Positions 25,278 to 34,031 of a stretch of 64,000 bases of DNA are shown here, one piece after another (positions within the stretch are counted from its first letter, which is position 1; each line of letters opens with the position of its first letter). The DNA comes from Streptomyces tanashiensis. GTDB lineage: Bacteria > Actinomycetota > Actinomycetes > Streptomycetales > Streptomycetaceae. Under the pieces are notes generated by a model. It was given only the letters and a program-made list of their open reading frames with translations, ran no database searches and had not been told where the DNA came from. A program made the translations under genes and the position numbers. The stretch covers positions 744,001 to 808,000 of the forward strand of contig NZ_BMRZ01000001.1 of the NCBI RefSeq assembly GCF_014648895.1. Direction: 5' to 3'.

Positions 25278-26831
25278 CTAGATCCAGCTGAGCTCCCACA
25301 GCCGCCAGATGCCCGTGCCGTCCGTCAGGTACTGGGAGCCGGCGACCGCCTCGGTGGAGAGGACGTAGTCCTTCTTCTGCCACAGCGGGACGAGCGGGAC
25401 GTCCTCGGCGACCTCGCTCTGGATGTCCTTGAAGTCCTTCGTGGCGCGGGCCCGGTCGCTGAACTGCTGCGTCGAGGCGATCAGGCTGTCGATCCGCTTG
25501 CTGGAGAAGCCGTTGTGCAGGGTGTTCTCGGTGCCGACGAGCGGAGCGGTGAAGCTGTCGGAGTCGGGGAAGTCGGGGAGCCAGCCGACGGGGTAGGCGT
25601 CGTAGCTGCCCTTCGCGTACCCCTTCTGGAAGTTCTGCCAGTCGGCCTCGACGACCTTGACCTCGAAGAGGCCGGTCTCCTCCAGCTGCCGCTTGATCTC
25701 GGCGGCCTCGGCGGCGTAGGTGGTGTCCTTGCGGAAGCCGTAGGTGAACTTCACCGGCGTCTCGACCCCGGCCTCCTTCAGGAGGGCCTTGGCCTTCTTC
25801 CTGCTCGGCTCCGGGTAGACGTCGAAGAAGGCGGTGCTGTGGCCGACGAAGCCCTGCGGGATGAGGGAGTAGAGCGGCTCGACCGTGCCCTTGTAGGCGT
25901 CCTCGGTGATCGCGGGGCGGTCGAGGACGGCGGCGACGGCCTGCCGTACGGCCTTGTCGGCCATGGGCGAGCCGGGCCGGACGTTGAAGTTGAGGTTGCG
26001 GATCTCGGCGCTCTCCGCCTCGGTGACCCGGGTCCCGTCCTTGGTGTCCAGGGTCGAGAGGAAGTTCGGCGGGAGCTGCCGGTGCGTCACCTCGACGTCC
26101 TTCGCCTTCCAGGCGTCGGCCAGCTCCTGGGACTGGCCGAAGTACTTCACGAGGACCGTGTGACCGGCCTTGGTGACGGCGCCCCTGTACGCGGGGTTGG
26201 GCTCCAGGAGCGCGGACTCGCCCTCCTTGTACTCCTTGAGGACGTACGGCCCCGAGCCGTCGACCGCGTGGTCCGTGCGCAGCCTGTTCGCCGGGTACTG
26301 GTCCTTGTCCACGATCGAGCCGGCGCCGGTCGCCACCTTCAGCGGGAACGTGGCGTCACGGCCGCTCAGGTGGAAGGTGACGGTGCGGCCCTCGGCCGAG
26401 ACGCTCTTCAGCGTCGGGAAGAGCGGCTGCGGACCGACGTCCGACTTGATGCGCAGCATCCGCTCGAAGGAGTACTTGACGTCCTCGGCGGTGATCTTGC
26501 GCCCGTTGGCGAAGGTGAGGTCGTCGCGGAGCGTGCACTGGTACGTGGTGAGCCTGGTGCCCACGAACTTGCAGCTCTCGGCGGCGTCCGGGACCGGCGT
26601 GGTGAAGCCCGGCTTGAACGTCAGCAGCGACTGGAAGACGTTGCTGTACATGGCCCATGATCCGGCGTCGTAGGCGCCGGCCGGGTCGAGTGAGGTCACT
26701 TCGTCGGTCGTGCCGACGGTGATCGGGTCGGTCCGGACGCCGTCGGAGGGCAGCAGTTGCCAGCCCCCCACTCCGGCGGCGACCAGTACTCCACAAGTGA
26801 TGAGGATCCGCAGACGGACCGTCGACCGCAT
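25278..26831 (-). CDS. ABC-transporter family 5 substrate-binding protein
   Basis: 517 aa from the ATG at 26831, which follows AGGAAG; a longer reading to 26900 adds a non-signal lead. The N-terminal hydrophobic segment 'ILITCGVLVAAGVGG' has no lipobox cysteine at the usual place, so it may be an uncleaved anchor. SBP_bac_5 blocks: 'VTSLDPAGAYDAGSW', 'FANGRKITAEDVKYSFERML', 'LEPNPAYRG', 'DAYPVGWLPDFPDSDSFTAP'. Expected to bind peptides or similar ligands outside the cell. No permease or ATPase genes are adjacent, so it must use a transporter encoded elsewhere or act as a sensor. Confidence 0.88.
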   Translation of the reverse strand: MRSTVRLRILITCGVLVAAGVGGWQLLPSDGVRTDPITVGTTDEVTSLDPAGAYDAGSWAMYSNVFQSLLTFKPGFTTPVPDAAESCKFVGTRLTTYQCTLRDDLTFANGRKITAEDVKYSFERMLRIKSDVGPQPLFPTLKSVSAEGRTVTFHLSGRDATFPLKVATGAGSIVDKDQYPANRLRTDHAVDGSGPYVLKEYKEGESALLEPNPAYRGAVTKAGHTVLVKYFGQSQELADAWKAKDVEVTHRQLPPNFLSTLDTKDGTRVTEAESAEIRNLNFNVRPGSPMADKAVRQAVAAVLDRPAITEDAYKGTVEPLYSLIPQGFVGHSTAFFDVYPEPSRKKAKALLKEAGVETPVKFTYGFRKDTTYAAEAAEIKRQLEETGLFEVKVVEADWQNFQKGYAKGSYDAYPVGWLPDFPDSDSFTAPLVGTENTLHNGFSSKRIDSLIASTQQFSDRARATKDFKDIQSEVAEDVPLVPLWQKKDYVLSTEAVAGSQYLTDGTGIWRLWELSWI

Positions 26832-27025
26832 TGCCGTGCTTCCTTTTTCTGGTGCCACCCCTGATGCGACGGCCCCCGGAAAACGTCGCGATGGCTGCAT
26901 CCCATCACACGGTCTTCACAAGCGGAAGGAAAAACTTTCATAGCACATGTATATGTCCGGGAAATGCGAATTTAAGTCGATGAGCAGCCCGTATCGATCT
27001 CGCGGCGTGGAGTGACGATGCCCGT

Positions 27026-28342
27026 TCAGGCCTGCTTCGAGGCGAGTTCGACGATCGTGATGTCCGAGGGTGCCCCGACCCGGACCGGGGGTCCCCAGGC
27101 GCCCGCACCGCGGGAGACGTAGAGCTGGGTGTCCCCGTACCGCTCGAGCCCGGCGACGGTCGGGTTGGCCAGTTCGGCGAGGTAGTTGCCGGGCCAGAGC
27201 TGGCCGCCGTGGGTGTGGCCGGAGAGCTGGAGGTCCACGCCGTGGCGCACGGCGTCGTGGACGACGATCGGCTGGTGCGCGAGGAGCACCGCGGCGCGGG
27301 CCCGGTCGCGGTCGCCGAGGGCCCGCGCGAAGTCGGGACCCTGGCCCTCGCTCTCCCCCGCGACGTCGTCGACGCCGGCGAGGTCGAAGCCGGCCGGGAT
27401 CTCCACGCGCGCGTTGCGCAGCGGGCGCAGGCCGAGTTCGCGGACGTGGTCGACCCAGGCGTCGGCGCCCGAGAAGTACTCGTGGTTCCCGGTCACGAAG
27501 AAGGAGCCGTGGCGGGCGCGGAGCCGGGCGAGCGGCTCCGCGGCGGGGCCGAGGTTCTCGACGGTCCCGTCGACGAGGTCGCCGACGACCGCGATCAGGT
27601 CGGGCTGGGTGGCGTTGATCGTGTCCACGATGCGCCGGGTGTGGGCGCGGCCCAGGATCGGGCCGAGGTGGATGTCGGACACGACGGCGATCCGGTAGCC
27701 GTGCGCGGCACGCGGGATCTTGGCGAGCGGGACGGTGACCCGCTTGACCCGGGGGCCGCGCAGCACGCCGTACGTGCCGTACCCGACGGTCCCGACGGCC
27801 ACGGCCGCCGCGGACCCGGCGACGACCCGCGACACGAACAGCCGCCGGGAGACGTCACCGGACGGGGCGGCGGCGGGCGCGGTCACGGGCTCGGGTTCGG
27901 TCGCCGACGCGGGTTCGGTCGCCGACGCGCTCGCGGGCTCCGCCGGAGGTCCGGCGTTCCCCGTCGGCTCGTCCGCGGGGACGGACACGGCCGCGGGTAC
28001 GGGCTCCGCCGGGGCGGCGGCCGCACGGCGGCTCGTCCAGGCGCGCAGGAGCGGCCGGACGGCCTCGCCGACCACCAGGGCCAGGACCAGGTACAGGAGC
28101 ACGGCCAGCCAGAGGAAGCCCGGCCAGGCGACCGCCTGCTGGACCGGGAAGGGCGCGCCCGCCCGCGCGGAGACCAGCGCCGCGAGCGAGAGCAGCGGCA
28201 GGACCACGACGGCGGCCGTACCGAACCGGCGCGCCCGGCTCCCCGCCACGGTGACGTCGCGCACCAGCCGCCGCCACACGTACCAGTGGACCGCGCCGAG
28301 CAGCGCGAGCACCACGACCAGGACCAGCAGAAAGACGACCAC
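27026..28342 (-). CDS. Membrane-anchored metallophosphoesterase (YkuE-like)
   Basis: 438 aa. Four or so N-terminal membrane helices (about 1-100) and a Pro/Ala/Ser-rich linker (about 105-160) with repeats of 'ASATEPASATEPEP'. A Tat-like 'SRRLFVSRVVAGSAAAVAVG' segment precedes the calcineurin-like domain. Metal ligands: 'VSDIHLGP', 'VGDLVDG', 'GNHEYFS' and 'SGHTHGGQ'. The catalytic part should face outside, acting on a phosphoester such as a lipid or UDP-sugar; the substrate is unknown. It lies 18 nt before the SCO4848-family gene and they are probably co-transcribed. Confidence 0.88.
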   Translation of the reverse strand: MVVFLLVLVVVLALLGAVHWYVWRRLVRDVTVAGSRARRFGTAAVVVLPLLSLAALVSARAGAPFPVQQAVAWPGFLWLAVLLYLVLALVVGEAVRPLLRAWTSRRAAAAPAEPVPAAVSVPADEPTGNAGPPAEPASASATEPASATEPEPVTAPAAAPSGDVSRRLFVSRVVAGSAAAVAVGTVGYGTYGVLRGPRVKRVTVPLAKIPRAAHGYRIAVVSDIHLGPILGRAHTRRIVDTINATQPDLIAVVGDLVDGTVENLGPAAEPLARLRARHGSFFVTGNHEYFSGADAWVDHVRELGLRPLRNARVEIPAGFDLAGVDDVAGESEGQGPDFARALGDRDRARAAVLLAHQPIVVHDAVRHGVDLQLSGHTHGGQLWPGNYLAELANPTVAGLERYGDTQLYVSRGAGAWGPPVRVGAPSDITIVELASKQA

Positions 28343-28360
28343 GCCCCCGGAACCCCTCTT

Positions 28361-28606
28361 CTAGCCGTCCGCGCGGCGCGCGGCGCGCACCCCACGCAAC
28401 CCGATCACGCCGATCACCGTCCCCAGGACAAAGGACGTGACGGCAAGCAGCAGATGAACCCAGAAGTAGGCCGTCGGGTCGCCGGCGTCGTCGAAGGCGA
28501 GGCCGCTCCCGTCGTTCCAGAGGTTCTTGACGAAGGTGACCCAGATGAACCAGGACCACACCCCGAACGCGAGCAGGAACCAGGAGACACGGCGGCTGAG
28601 CTTCAT
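28361..28606 (-). CDS. SCO4848-family small membrane protein
   Basis: 81 aa. Two membrane helices ('VSWFLLAFGVWSWFIWVTFV' and 'AYFWVHLLLAVTSFVLGTVI') flank an acidic loop 'NDGSGLAFDDAGDPT'; it ends in an Arg-rich tail. I recognise the pattern as the actinobacterial SCO4848 family, of unknown function. It is divergent from the carboxypeptidase gene and upstream of the metallophosphoesterase gene. ATG at 28606. Confidence 0.85.
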   Translation of the reverse strand: MKLSRRVSWFLLAFGVWSWFIWVTFVKNLWNDGSGLAFDDAGDPTAYFWVHLLLAVTSFVLGTVIGVIGLRGVRAARRADG

Positions 28607-28715
28607 GACCCCAGTATCGCCGTCGGTCCCCCGGCCCCCGCTTCCGGGTGGACGGGGGCAGGTGAACCGCCTGCCGGGGTTCGGATCGGTTGTGCGTACC
28701 TGTACGTTCTCGACC

Positions 28716-30074
28716 GTGTCTGCTTCGAAGAAGACCGCTTGGGCGGTCGCCGCTGCTGTGCTCCTGCCGCTCGTCACCGCCGCGCCCGCGGCCCACGCGG
28801 ACGGAAAGGACGGGAAGGACAAGCAGCCCAAGCCTCCCGCCGTGATGTCCAAGGTCGGAGGCCCCCTGCTCAGCAGGCCGGGGACTCAGGTGCAGCTCAT
28901 GCCCGGCGCCCCGGTGCTGCCGAAGGAGCTGTCGGGCCGTTCCTGGGTCGTCGCGGACGCGGAGAGCGGCCAGATCCTCGCCGCGCACAACGCGCACTGG
29001 CGCCTCGCCCCGGCCTCCACGCTCAAGATGCTCTTCGCGGACACCCTGCTGCCGAAGTTCCCCAACAAGACACAGAACCACCTGGTCACCAACCAGGACC
29101 TGGCGGGCATCGGGGCCGGCTCCAGCCTGGTCGGCATCAAGGAGAAGCAGACCTACAGCGTCCGCGACCTGTGGCTCGGGGTCTTCCTCCGCTCCGGCAA
29201 CGACGCCGTGCACGTGCTGACCAGCATGAACGGCGGTCTCAACCAGACCGTCAAGGACATGAACGACCACGCGGCCGATCTCCAGGCCCTCGACACCTTC
29301 GTGGTCTCCCCGGACGGCTACGACGCCCCGCGCCAGGTCTCCTCCGCGTACGACCTGACACTCATCGCCCGCAACGGCATGCGGAAGGCGGACTTCCGCG
29401 AGTACGCCGCCACGCCCCGCGCCGCCTTCCCCGGCGAGGCCAAGCCGGGCAAGAAGCGCGAGACCTTCGAGATCCAGAACACCAACCGGCTCCTCACGGG
29501 CGACATCGGCGTCGCCCCGTACCAGGGCATCGCCGGCGTCAAGAACGGCAACACCACGCACGCGGGTGCCACCTTCACCGGCGTCGCCGAGCGCAACGGC
29601 AGGGTCCTGCTCGTCACCGTCATGAACCCCTCCTCGAAGGAGCAGCACGCGGTCTACCTGGAGGCCGCCCGGCTGCTCGACTGGGGCTTCGCGGCCTCCG
29701 GGAAGGTGCGGCCGGTCGGTGAGCTGGTGCCGCCGCGCTCGGAGCGTCTGACGCCCACCGCTCCCGACGACGGCACGGCTCCGGCGCCCGGCAAGAACGC
29801 CCCGGAGGAGCCGGTCCGCGCGGCCGCCGCCGAGAAGTCCGGCGGGGTCGGGATCGCGCTGGCCGTGGCGGGCGGTGTCCTCGTCCTCCTGGCCGCGGCG
29901 GTCTTCCTGGTCAACCGCCGCTGGCCGCTGGCCGCGTCGGCGGCGCGTCGTCGCCGTTCGCAGTCCCCGGACGGCCAGGACGCTCCTGGGGCCCCGGGCT
30001 CTCCCGACGCCCAGGAGTCCCCGGACCGTCAGGACTCTCCTGAGGCCCCGGCCTCCCCCGGCGTGACTCCGTAG
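28716..30074 (+). CDS. D-alanyl-D-alanine carboxypeptidase (PBP4/5-like, SxxK serine peptidase)
   Basis: 452 aa from a GTG at 28716, which sits 7 nt after a TACGTT hexamer (leaderless). Signal peptide ends near 'APAAHA' (residue 28). Penicillin-binding motifs: 'PASTLKML' (Ser101, Lys104), 'SGNDAVH' (Ser160-Asn162) and 'VKNGNTTHAG', where the third motif is K-N-G instead of K-T-G. A C-terminal membrane helix at about 398-418 and a Pro/Ser/Gln-rich cytoplasmic tail make it a type I membrane protein. It trims the terminal D-Ala of wall peptides. The last 164 nt overlap the convergent YihY gene. Confidence 0.92.
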   Translation: MSASKKTAWAVAAAVLLPLVTAAPAAHADGKDGKDKQPKPPAVMSKVGGPLLSRPGTQVQLMPGAPVLPKELSGRSWVVADAESGQILAAHNAHWRLAPASTLKMLFADTLLPKFPNKTQNHLVTNQDLAGIGAGSSLVGIKEKQTYSVRDLWLGVFLRSGNDAVHVLTSMNGGLNQTVKDMNDHAADLQALDTFVVSPDGYDAPRQVSSAYDLTLIARNGMRKADFREYAATPRAAFPGEAKPGKKRETFEIQNTNRLLTGDIGVAPYQGIAGVKNGNTTHAGATFTGVAERNGRVLLVTVMNPSSKEQHAVYLEAARLLDWGFAASGKVRPVGELVPPRSERLTPTAPDDGTAPAPGKNAPEEPVRAAAAEKSGGVGIALAVAGGVLVLLAAAVFLVNRRWPLAASAARRRRSQSPDGQDAPGAPGSPDAQESPDRQDSPEAPASPGVTP

Positions 30075-30906
30075 CCGTCCAGGCCGCGCAGAACAGCAGG
30101 AGCTTCGCGGTGAAGTTGATCCACAGGAGCAGGGCGATCGGGACACCGAAGGCCCCGTACATCGACTTCGCCGCGACCCCCCTCATGTAGCCGCCGAGCA
30201 GCAGCTTCAGCAGCTCGAAGCCGACCGCGCCCATGAGCGCCGCCACCACGAGGTCCCGGCGGCGCGGTTCGACGGCCGGCAGCAGCGTCAGCACGTACAG
30301 CAGGATCAGGAAGTCGGCGACGACCCCGACCAGGACGGCGGCCCCCTGGAGCAGGACGCCGCCCGCGCCCTCGCCGGAGATGCCGAGCCGGTCGGCGCTC
30401 CAGCCGACGGCGGTGGAGCCGAGCCAGGACGCGGCGAGCGAGGCGAGCGCGACGCCGCCGAGGCCGATGAGGATCAGCGCGTCCTTGCCCTTGAGCAGGA
30501 TCGGGTTGCCCTCGATGTCGTCGAGCCCCCAGACCGCGCGCAGGCACTCCCGCATGGAGCCGATCCAGCTGATGCCGGTGAGGAGCAGAAGGGCTCCGGC
30601 GACGAGTCCGATGGTGCCGGCGTTGGCGACGAGCCCGCCGATGTCGAGCTGGTCGGAGATCCCGGGCACCTGGTCGGCGACCTTGTCCTCGATCCGGTCG
30701 AGCTGGTCGTCGGTGAGGAGCGCGGCGCCGACCGCGGCGGCGACCGTGATCAGCGGGAAGAGGGCGAGGAAGGAGATGAAGGTGATCGCGGCGGCGAGCC
30801 TGGTCCAGTGGGCCTCGTCGAGGGTCTCGTACGCGTGCCAGGCGTGGGTCCGCATGAGGCGGGTGACCCAGGGGCCGATCACGGGGAGTTTGGTCAGCCA
30901 GTCCAT
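29911..30906 (-). CDS. YihY/BrkB family membrane protein
   Basis: 331 aa. Six hydrophobic helices; the family hallmark 'HWTRLAAAITFISFLALFPL' is near the N-terminus, and 'VPIALLLWINFTAKLLLFCA' is the last helix. 'GISWIGSMRECLRAVWGLDD' matches the third helix region. The family was once called RNase BN, which is not its function; its role is unclear (possibly lipid transport). The C-terminal 55 residues are Pro/Gly/Arg-rich and encoded inside the 3' end of the convergent carboxypeptidase gene. Confidence 0.88.
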   Translation of the reverse strand: MDWLTKLPVIGPWVTRLMRTHAWHAYETLDEAHWTRLAAAITFISFLALFPLITVAAAVGAALLTDDQLDRIEDKVADQVPGISDQLDIGGLVANAGTIGLVAGALLLLTGISWIGSMRECLRAVWGLDDIEGNPILLKGKDALILIGLGGVALASLAASWLGSTAVGWSADRLGISGEGAGGVLLQGAAVLVGVVADFLILLYVLTLLPAVEPRRRDLVVAALMGAVGFELLKLLLGGYMRGVAAKSMYGAFGVPIALLLWINFTAKLLLFCAAWTATESRRGRPGPQESPDGPGTPGRRESPGPQERPGRPGTANGDDAPPTRPAASGG

Positions 30907-31148
30907 GTCGTACGTCTACTCCTCCGCCGTCGGATCAACCCGGTACGAGAATCCCCTGCCGGAGCGCACAGACCCGCGACCGACATCCCGTACGTCGCGG
31001 CCCGGGCCACAGTCGGCCGACGTGACGCTCGCGCGGCCCGCCGCCGAGGGAGCGAGGCCTCTTTCCTGACACTCCTTTCATCACCCCTATCGACGAACCG
31101 CCATCCAATACCGGCATAAGCGACAGACACGGCTATACGGTCACCCTC

Positions 31149-32525
31149 ATGGCTGTCGAGACCCACGTCCTGGACGACGACTGCGAAGCACTCAGCGGCT
31201 GGGGCCGCACCGCCCCCGCCCTCGCGCGCGTGCGGCGCCCGCGCGGGCACGCCGAGGCCGTCGAGGCCGTCCTCGGCTGCGGCCCGCGCGGCGCCGTCGC
31301 CCGCGGCCTCGGCCGCGCGTACGGCGACGCCGCGCAGAACGCCGGCGGCACCGTCCTCGACATGACCGGCCTCGACCGGATCCTGGCTCTCGACACCACC
31401 GCCGGGCTCGTCGTCTGCGAGGCGGGCGTCAGCCTGCACCGGCTGATGGAGGCGCTGCTGCCGCTCGGCTGGTTCGTCCCGGTGACCCCCGGCACCCGGT
31501 ACGTGACCGTCGGCGGCGCGATCGCCGCCGACATCCACGGCAGGAACCACCACGGCTCGGGCTCCTTCGGCCGGCACGTGACCGCCCTCGAACTCCTCAC
31601 CGCCGACGGCGGGATCCGGACCGTGCTTCCCGGGACCCCTCTCTTCGACGCCACCACCGGCGGCCTGGGCCTGACCGGCGTGATCCTCTCCGCCGCCCTG
31701 CGGCTGCTGCCCGTCGAGACCTCCCTCATGCGCGTGGAGACCGAGCGCGTCCCCGACCTCGACACGCTGATGGCCCGGCTCACCGCCGACGACCACGCCC
31801 ACCGCTACTCCGCCGCCCGGATCGACCTGCTCGCCCGGGGCGCCGCCACCGGCCGCTCCGTCCTGACGCGCGGCGACCACGCCCCGTACGACGCGCTGCC
31901 CCGGCACCACCGGGCCCGCCGCGCCCCGCTCGCCTTCCGGCCGGTGCGGCTGCCGGCCCCGCCGCCGCACGTCCCGGGCGGACTGCTCGGCCGCGCGTCC
32001 GTCGGGCTCTTCAACGAGCTCTGGTACCGCACGGCCCCCCGCGCCGCGACCGGCCGCCTCCAGTCGCTGCCCGCCTTCTTCCACCCCCTCGACGGCGTCC
32101 CCCACTGGAACCGGATCCACGGGCGCGAGGGCTTCCTCCAATACCGGTTCGTCGTCCCGTACGGGCAGGAGGAGACCCTCCGGCGGATCGTGCGGCGGAT
32201 CGCGGACCGCGGCTGCCCCTCCTTCCCCGCCGTCCTGAAACGGTTCGGCGCCGCCGACCCCGGCTGGCTCTCCTTCCCCCTCCCCGGCTGGACCCTCGCC
32301 CTCGACCTCCCCACCGGCCTCCCCGGCCTCGGCCGGTTCCTCGACGCGCTCGACGAGGAGGTCGCGGGAGCCGGCGGCCGGGTCCACCTCGCCGAGGACT
32401 CCCGGGTGCGGCCGGAGACGCTGGCCGCGATGTACCCGCGGCTCGACGAGTTCCGGGCGCTGCGCGCCACGCTCGACCCCCGGTCCGTCCTCACCTCGGA
32501 CCTGGCCCGCCGTCTCCGTCTCTAG
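31149..32525 (+). CDS. DprE1-like FAD-binding oxidoreductase
   Basis: 458 aa. VAO-type FAD domain: 'VARGLGRAYGDAAQNAGGTV' and 'GGAIAADIHGRNHHGSGSFG' match mycobacterial DprE1 closely. The C-terminal end 'AMYPRLDEF...DPRSVLTSDLARRLRL' is also shared. DprE1 oxidises the 2'-OH of polyprenylphosphoryl-ribose. Two active-site positions differ: the benzothiazinone-target Cys (mycobacterial Cys387) aligns with Ala384 in 'GWTLALDLP', and Lys418 aligns with Glu416 in 'HLAEDSR'. The ATG at 31149 lies 7 nt after TACGGT (leaderless). Operon with the DprE2-like gene, 16 nt downstream. Confidence 0.88.
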   Translation: MAVETHVLDDDCEALSGWGRTAPALARVRRPRGHAEAVEAVLGCGPRGAVARGLGRAYGDAAQNAGGTVLDMTGLDRILALDTTAGLVVCEAGVSLHRLMEALLPLGWFVPVTPGTRYVTVGGAIAADIHGRNHHGSGSFGRHVTALELLTADGGIRTVLPGTPLFDATTGGLGLTGVILSAALRLLPVETSLMRVETERVPDLDTLMARLTADDHAHRYSAARIDLLARGAATGRSVLTRGDHAPYDALPRHHRARRAPLAFRPVRLPAPPPHVPGGLLGRASVGLFNELWYRTAPRAATGRLQSLPAFFHPLDGVPHWNRIHGREGFLQYRFVVPYGQEETLRRIVRRIADRGCPSFPAVLKRFGAADPGWLSFPLPGWTLALDLPTGLPGLGRFLDALDEEVAGAGGRVHLAEDSRVRPETLAAMYPRLDEFRALRATLDPRSVLTSDLARRLRL

Positions 32526-32541
32526 ATCTCCAGGAGTTCCC

Positions 32542-33297
32542 GTGAAGGACGCCTTCGGTGCCCCGCAGTCCCTGCTCGTCCTCGGCGGCACCTCCGAGAT
32601 CGGGCTCGCCACCGCCCGCCGGCTGATCGCCCGCCGCACCCGCACGGTCTGGCTGGCCGGCCGCCCCTCCCCCGCGCTCACGGCCGCCGCCGACTCGCTG
32701 CGCGCCCTCGGGGCCGACGTGCGCACCGTGCCCTTCGACGCGCTCGACACCGCGTCGCACGAGGAGCGCCTGGGGAAGATCTTCACCGAGGGCGACATCG
32801 ACATGGTGCTGCTGGCCTTCGGGGTCCTCGGCGACCAGGCGCGTGACGAGTCCGACCCGGTCGCCGCCGTCCGGGTCGCGCAGACCAACTACACCGGCGC
32901 CGTCTCGGCCGGTCTGGTGTGCGCGGGCGCGCTCCAGGCGCAGGGCCACGGTTCGCTGGTGGTGCTCTCCTCGGTCGCGGGCGAGCGGGCCCGCCGCGCC
33001 GACTTCATCTACGGCTCGTCGAAGGCGGGGCTCGACGCCTTCGCCCAGGGCCTCGGGGACGCGCTGCACGGCACGGGCGTGCACGTCATGGTCGTACGGC
33101 CCGGGTTCGTGCGCTCGAGGATGACGGCCGGGCTCGCGGAGGCGCCGCTCGCGACGACCCCGGAGGCGGTCGCGGCCGCGATCGAGCTGGGGCTGCGGCG
33201 GCGCTCGGAGACGGTGTGGGTGCCGGGGGCGCTGCGGATGGTGATGGCGGCGGTGCGGCACGTGCCGAGGCCGCTGTTCCGCCGCCTTCCGGTGTGA
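32542..33297 (+). CDS. DprE2-like short-chain dehydrogenase (decaprenylphospho-2-keto-pentose reductase family)
   Basis: 251 aa. Short-chain dehydrogenase with 'LLVLGGTSEIGLATARRLIA' (NAD(P) binding), 'LLAFGVLGDQ' in place of NNAG, 'VVLSSVAGERARRADFIYGS' and the YxxxK 'YGSSKAG'. The GVLG and the C-terminal 'VWVPGALRMVMAAVRHVPRP' are typical of DprE2. It reduces the 2-keto intermediate made by DprE1 to the arabino epimer. GTG start with CAGGAG upstream. In mycobacteria the product feeds arabinan; the Streptomyces acceptor is not evident here. Confidence 0.88.
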   Translation: MKDAFGAPQSLLVLGGTSEIGLATARRLIARRTRTVWLAGRPSPALTAAADSLRALGADVRTVPFDALDTASHEERLGKIFTEGDIDMVLLAFGVLGDQARDESDPVAAVRVAQTNYTGAVSAGLVCAGALQAQGHGSLVVLSSVAGERARRADFIYGSSKAGLDAFAQGLGDALHGTGVHVMVVRPGFVRSRMTAGLAEAPLATTPEAVAAAIELGLRRRSETVWVPGALRMVMAAVRHVPRPLFRRLPV

Positions 33298-33346
33298 CGT
33301 ACCGGCCTGCCGGCGTACCGGCGTACCGCCATGTCGGCCTGCGGCG

Positions 33347-33937
33347 CTAGACCGTGGGCGTCGGCGTGTCCACCGGGCTGCCGCCCTGCGCGGGGACCGC
33401 CGAGATCGGGCGGCCGCTGCCGAACTCGTAGTCGTACAGCTTCCGCCAGACCCCGTCCGGGCCCTGCTCGTACAGCGCGAAGGAACGGCAGGTCCAGGCC
33501 GCCTCGTACCCGGCGAGCTCCCGGAACGCCCGGTCCATCCCCTCCTCGGAGATGCCGTGCGCCACGGTGACGTGCGGGTGGTACGGGAACTGGAGCTCGC
33601 GCACGAGGGGGCCCGCCTCGTCCCGGATCCGGTGCTGGAGCCGGTTGCAGAGGGACACGCCCTCCTTCACCTTCACGAAGACGACCGGGGAGAGCGGGCG
33701 GAAGGTCCCGGTGCCCTTGAGGCGCACGGGGAACGGCTGGTGGTCGGCGGCGACACCCGCGAGGTGCGCCTCGATCTCCGGCAGCCGCTCCTCCGCGACC
33801 TCCGTCGGCGGGACCAGGGTGACGTGCGTGGGGATGCCGTACGCGGCAGGGTCCCCGAAGCCGGCGCGCCGCTCCTGGAGCAGGCTGCCGTAGGGCTCCG
33901 GGACCGCGATCGAAACGCCGAGCGTTACGGTCCCCAC
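33347..33937 (-). CDS. 2'-5' RNA ligase / phosphoesterase family (2H superfamily) protein
   Basis: 196 aa. Two HxT motifs define the fold: 'HVTLVPP' (His38, Thr40) and 'HVTVAHG' (His122, Thr124). Each sits in half of a pseudo-symmetric domain of about 170 residues; a Pro/Thr-rich tail follows. 2H enzymes open cyclic phosphates or join 2'-5' RNA ends; the substrate here is unknown. GTG start at 33937 with GGAGGAG upstream. It is downstream of, and on the same strand as, trpS, 94 nt away. Confidence 0.85.
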   Translation of the reverse strand: MGTVTLGVSIAVPEPYGSLLQERRAGFGDPAAYGIPTHVTLVPPTEVAEERLPEIEAHLAGVAADHQPFPVRLKGTGTFRPLSPVVFVKVKEGVSLCNRLQHRIRDEAGPLVRELQFPYHPHVTVAHGISEEGMDRAFRELAGYEAAWTCRSFALYEQGPDGVWRKLYDYEFGSGRPISAVPAQGGSPVDTPTPTV

Positions 33938-34031
33938 GTCGTTCTCCTCCGTCGTCCGTCGTCGAGTCGTGTGTGGTGGTGCAGCCGCCAGTGTGCGGCC
34001 TGCACCACCCTCGTGGCCAGGGTCCTTGGAC

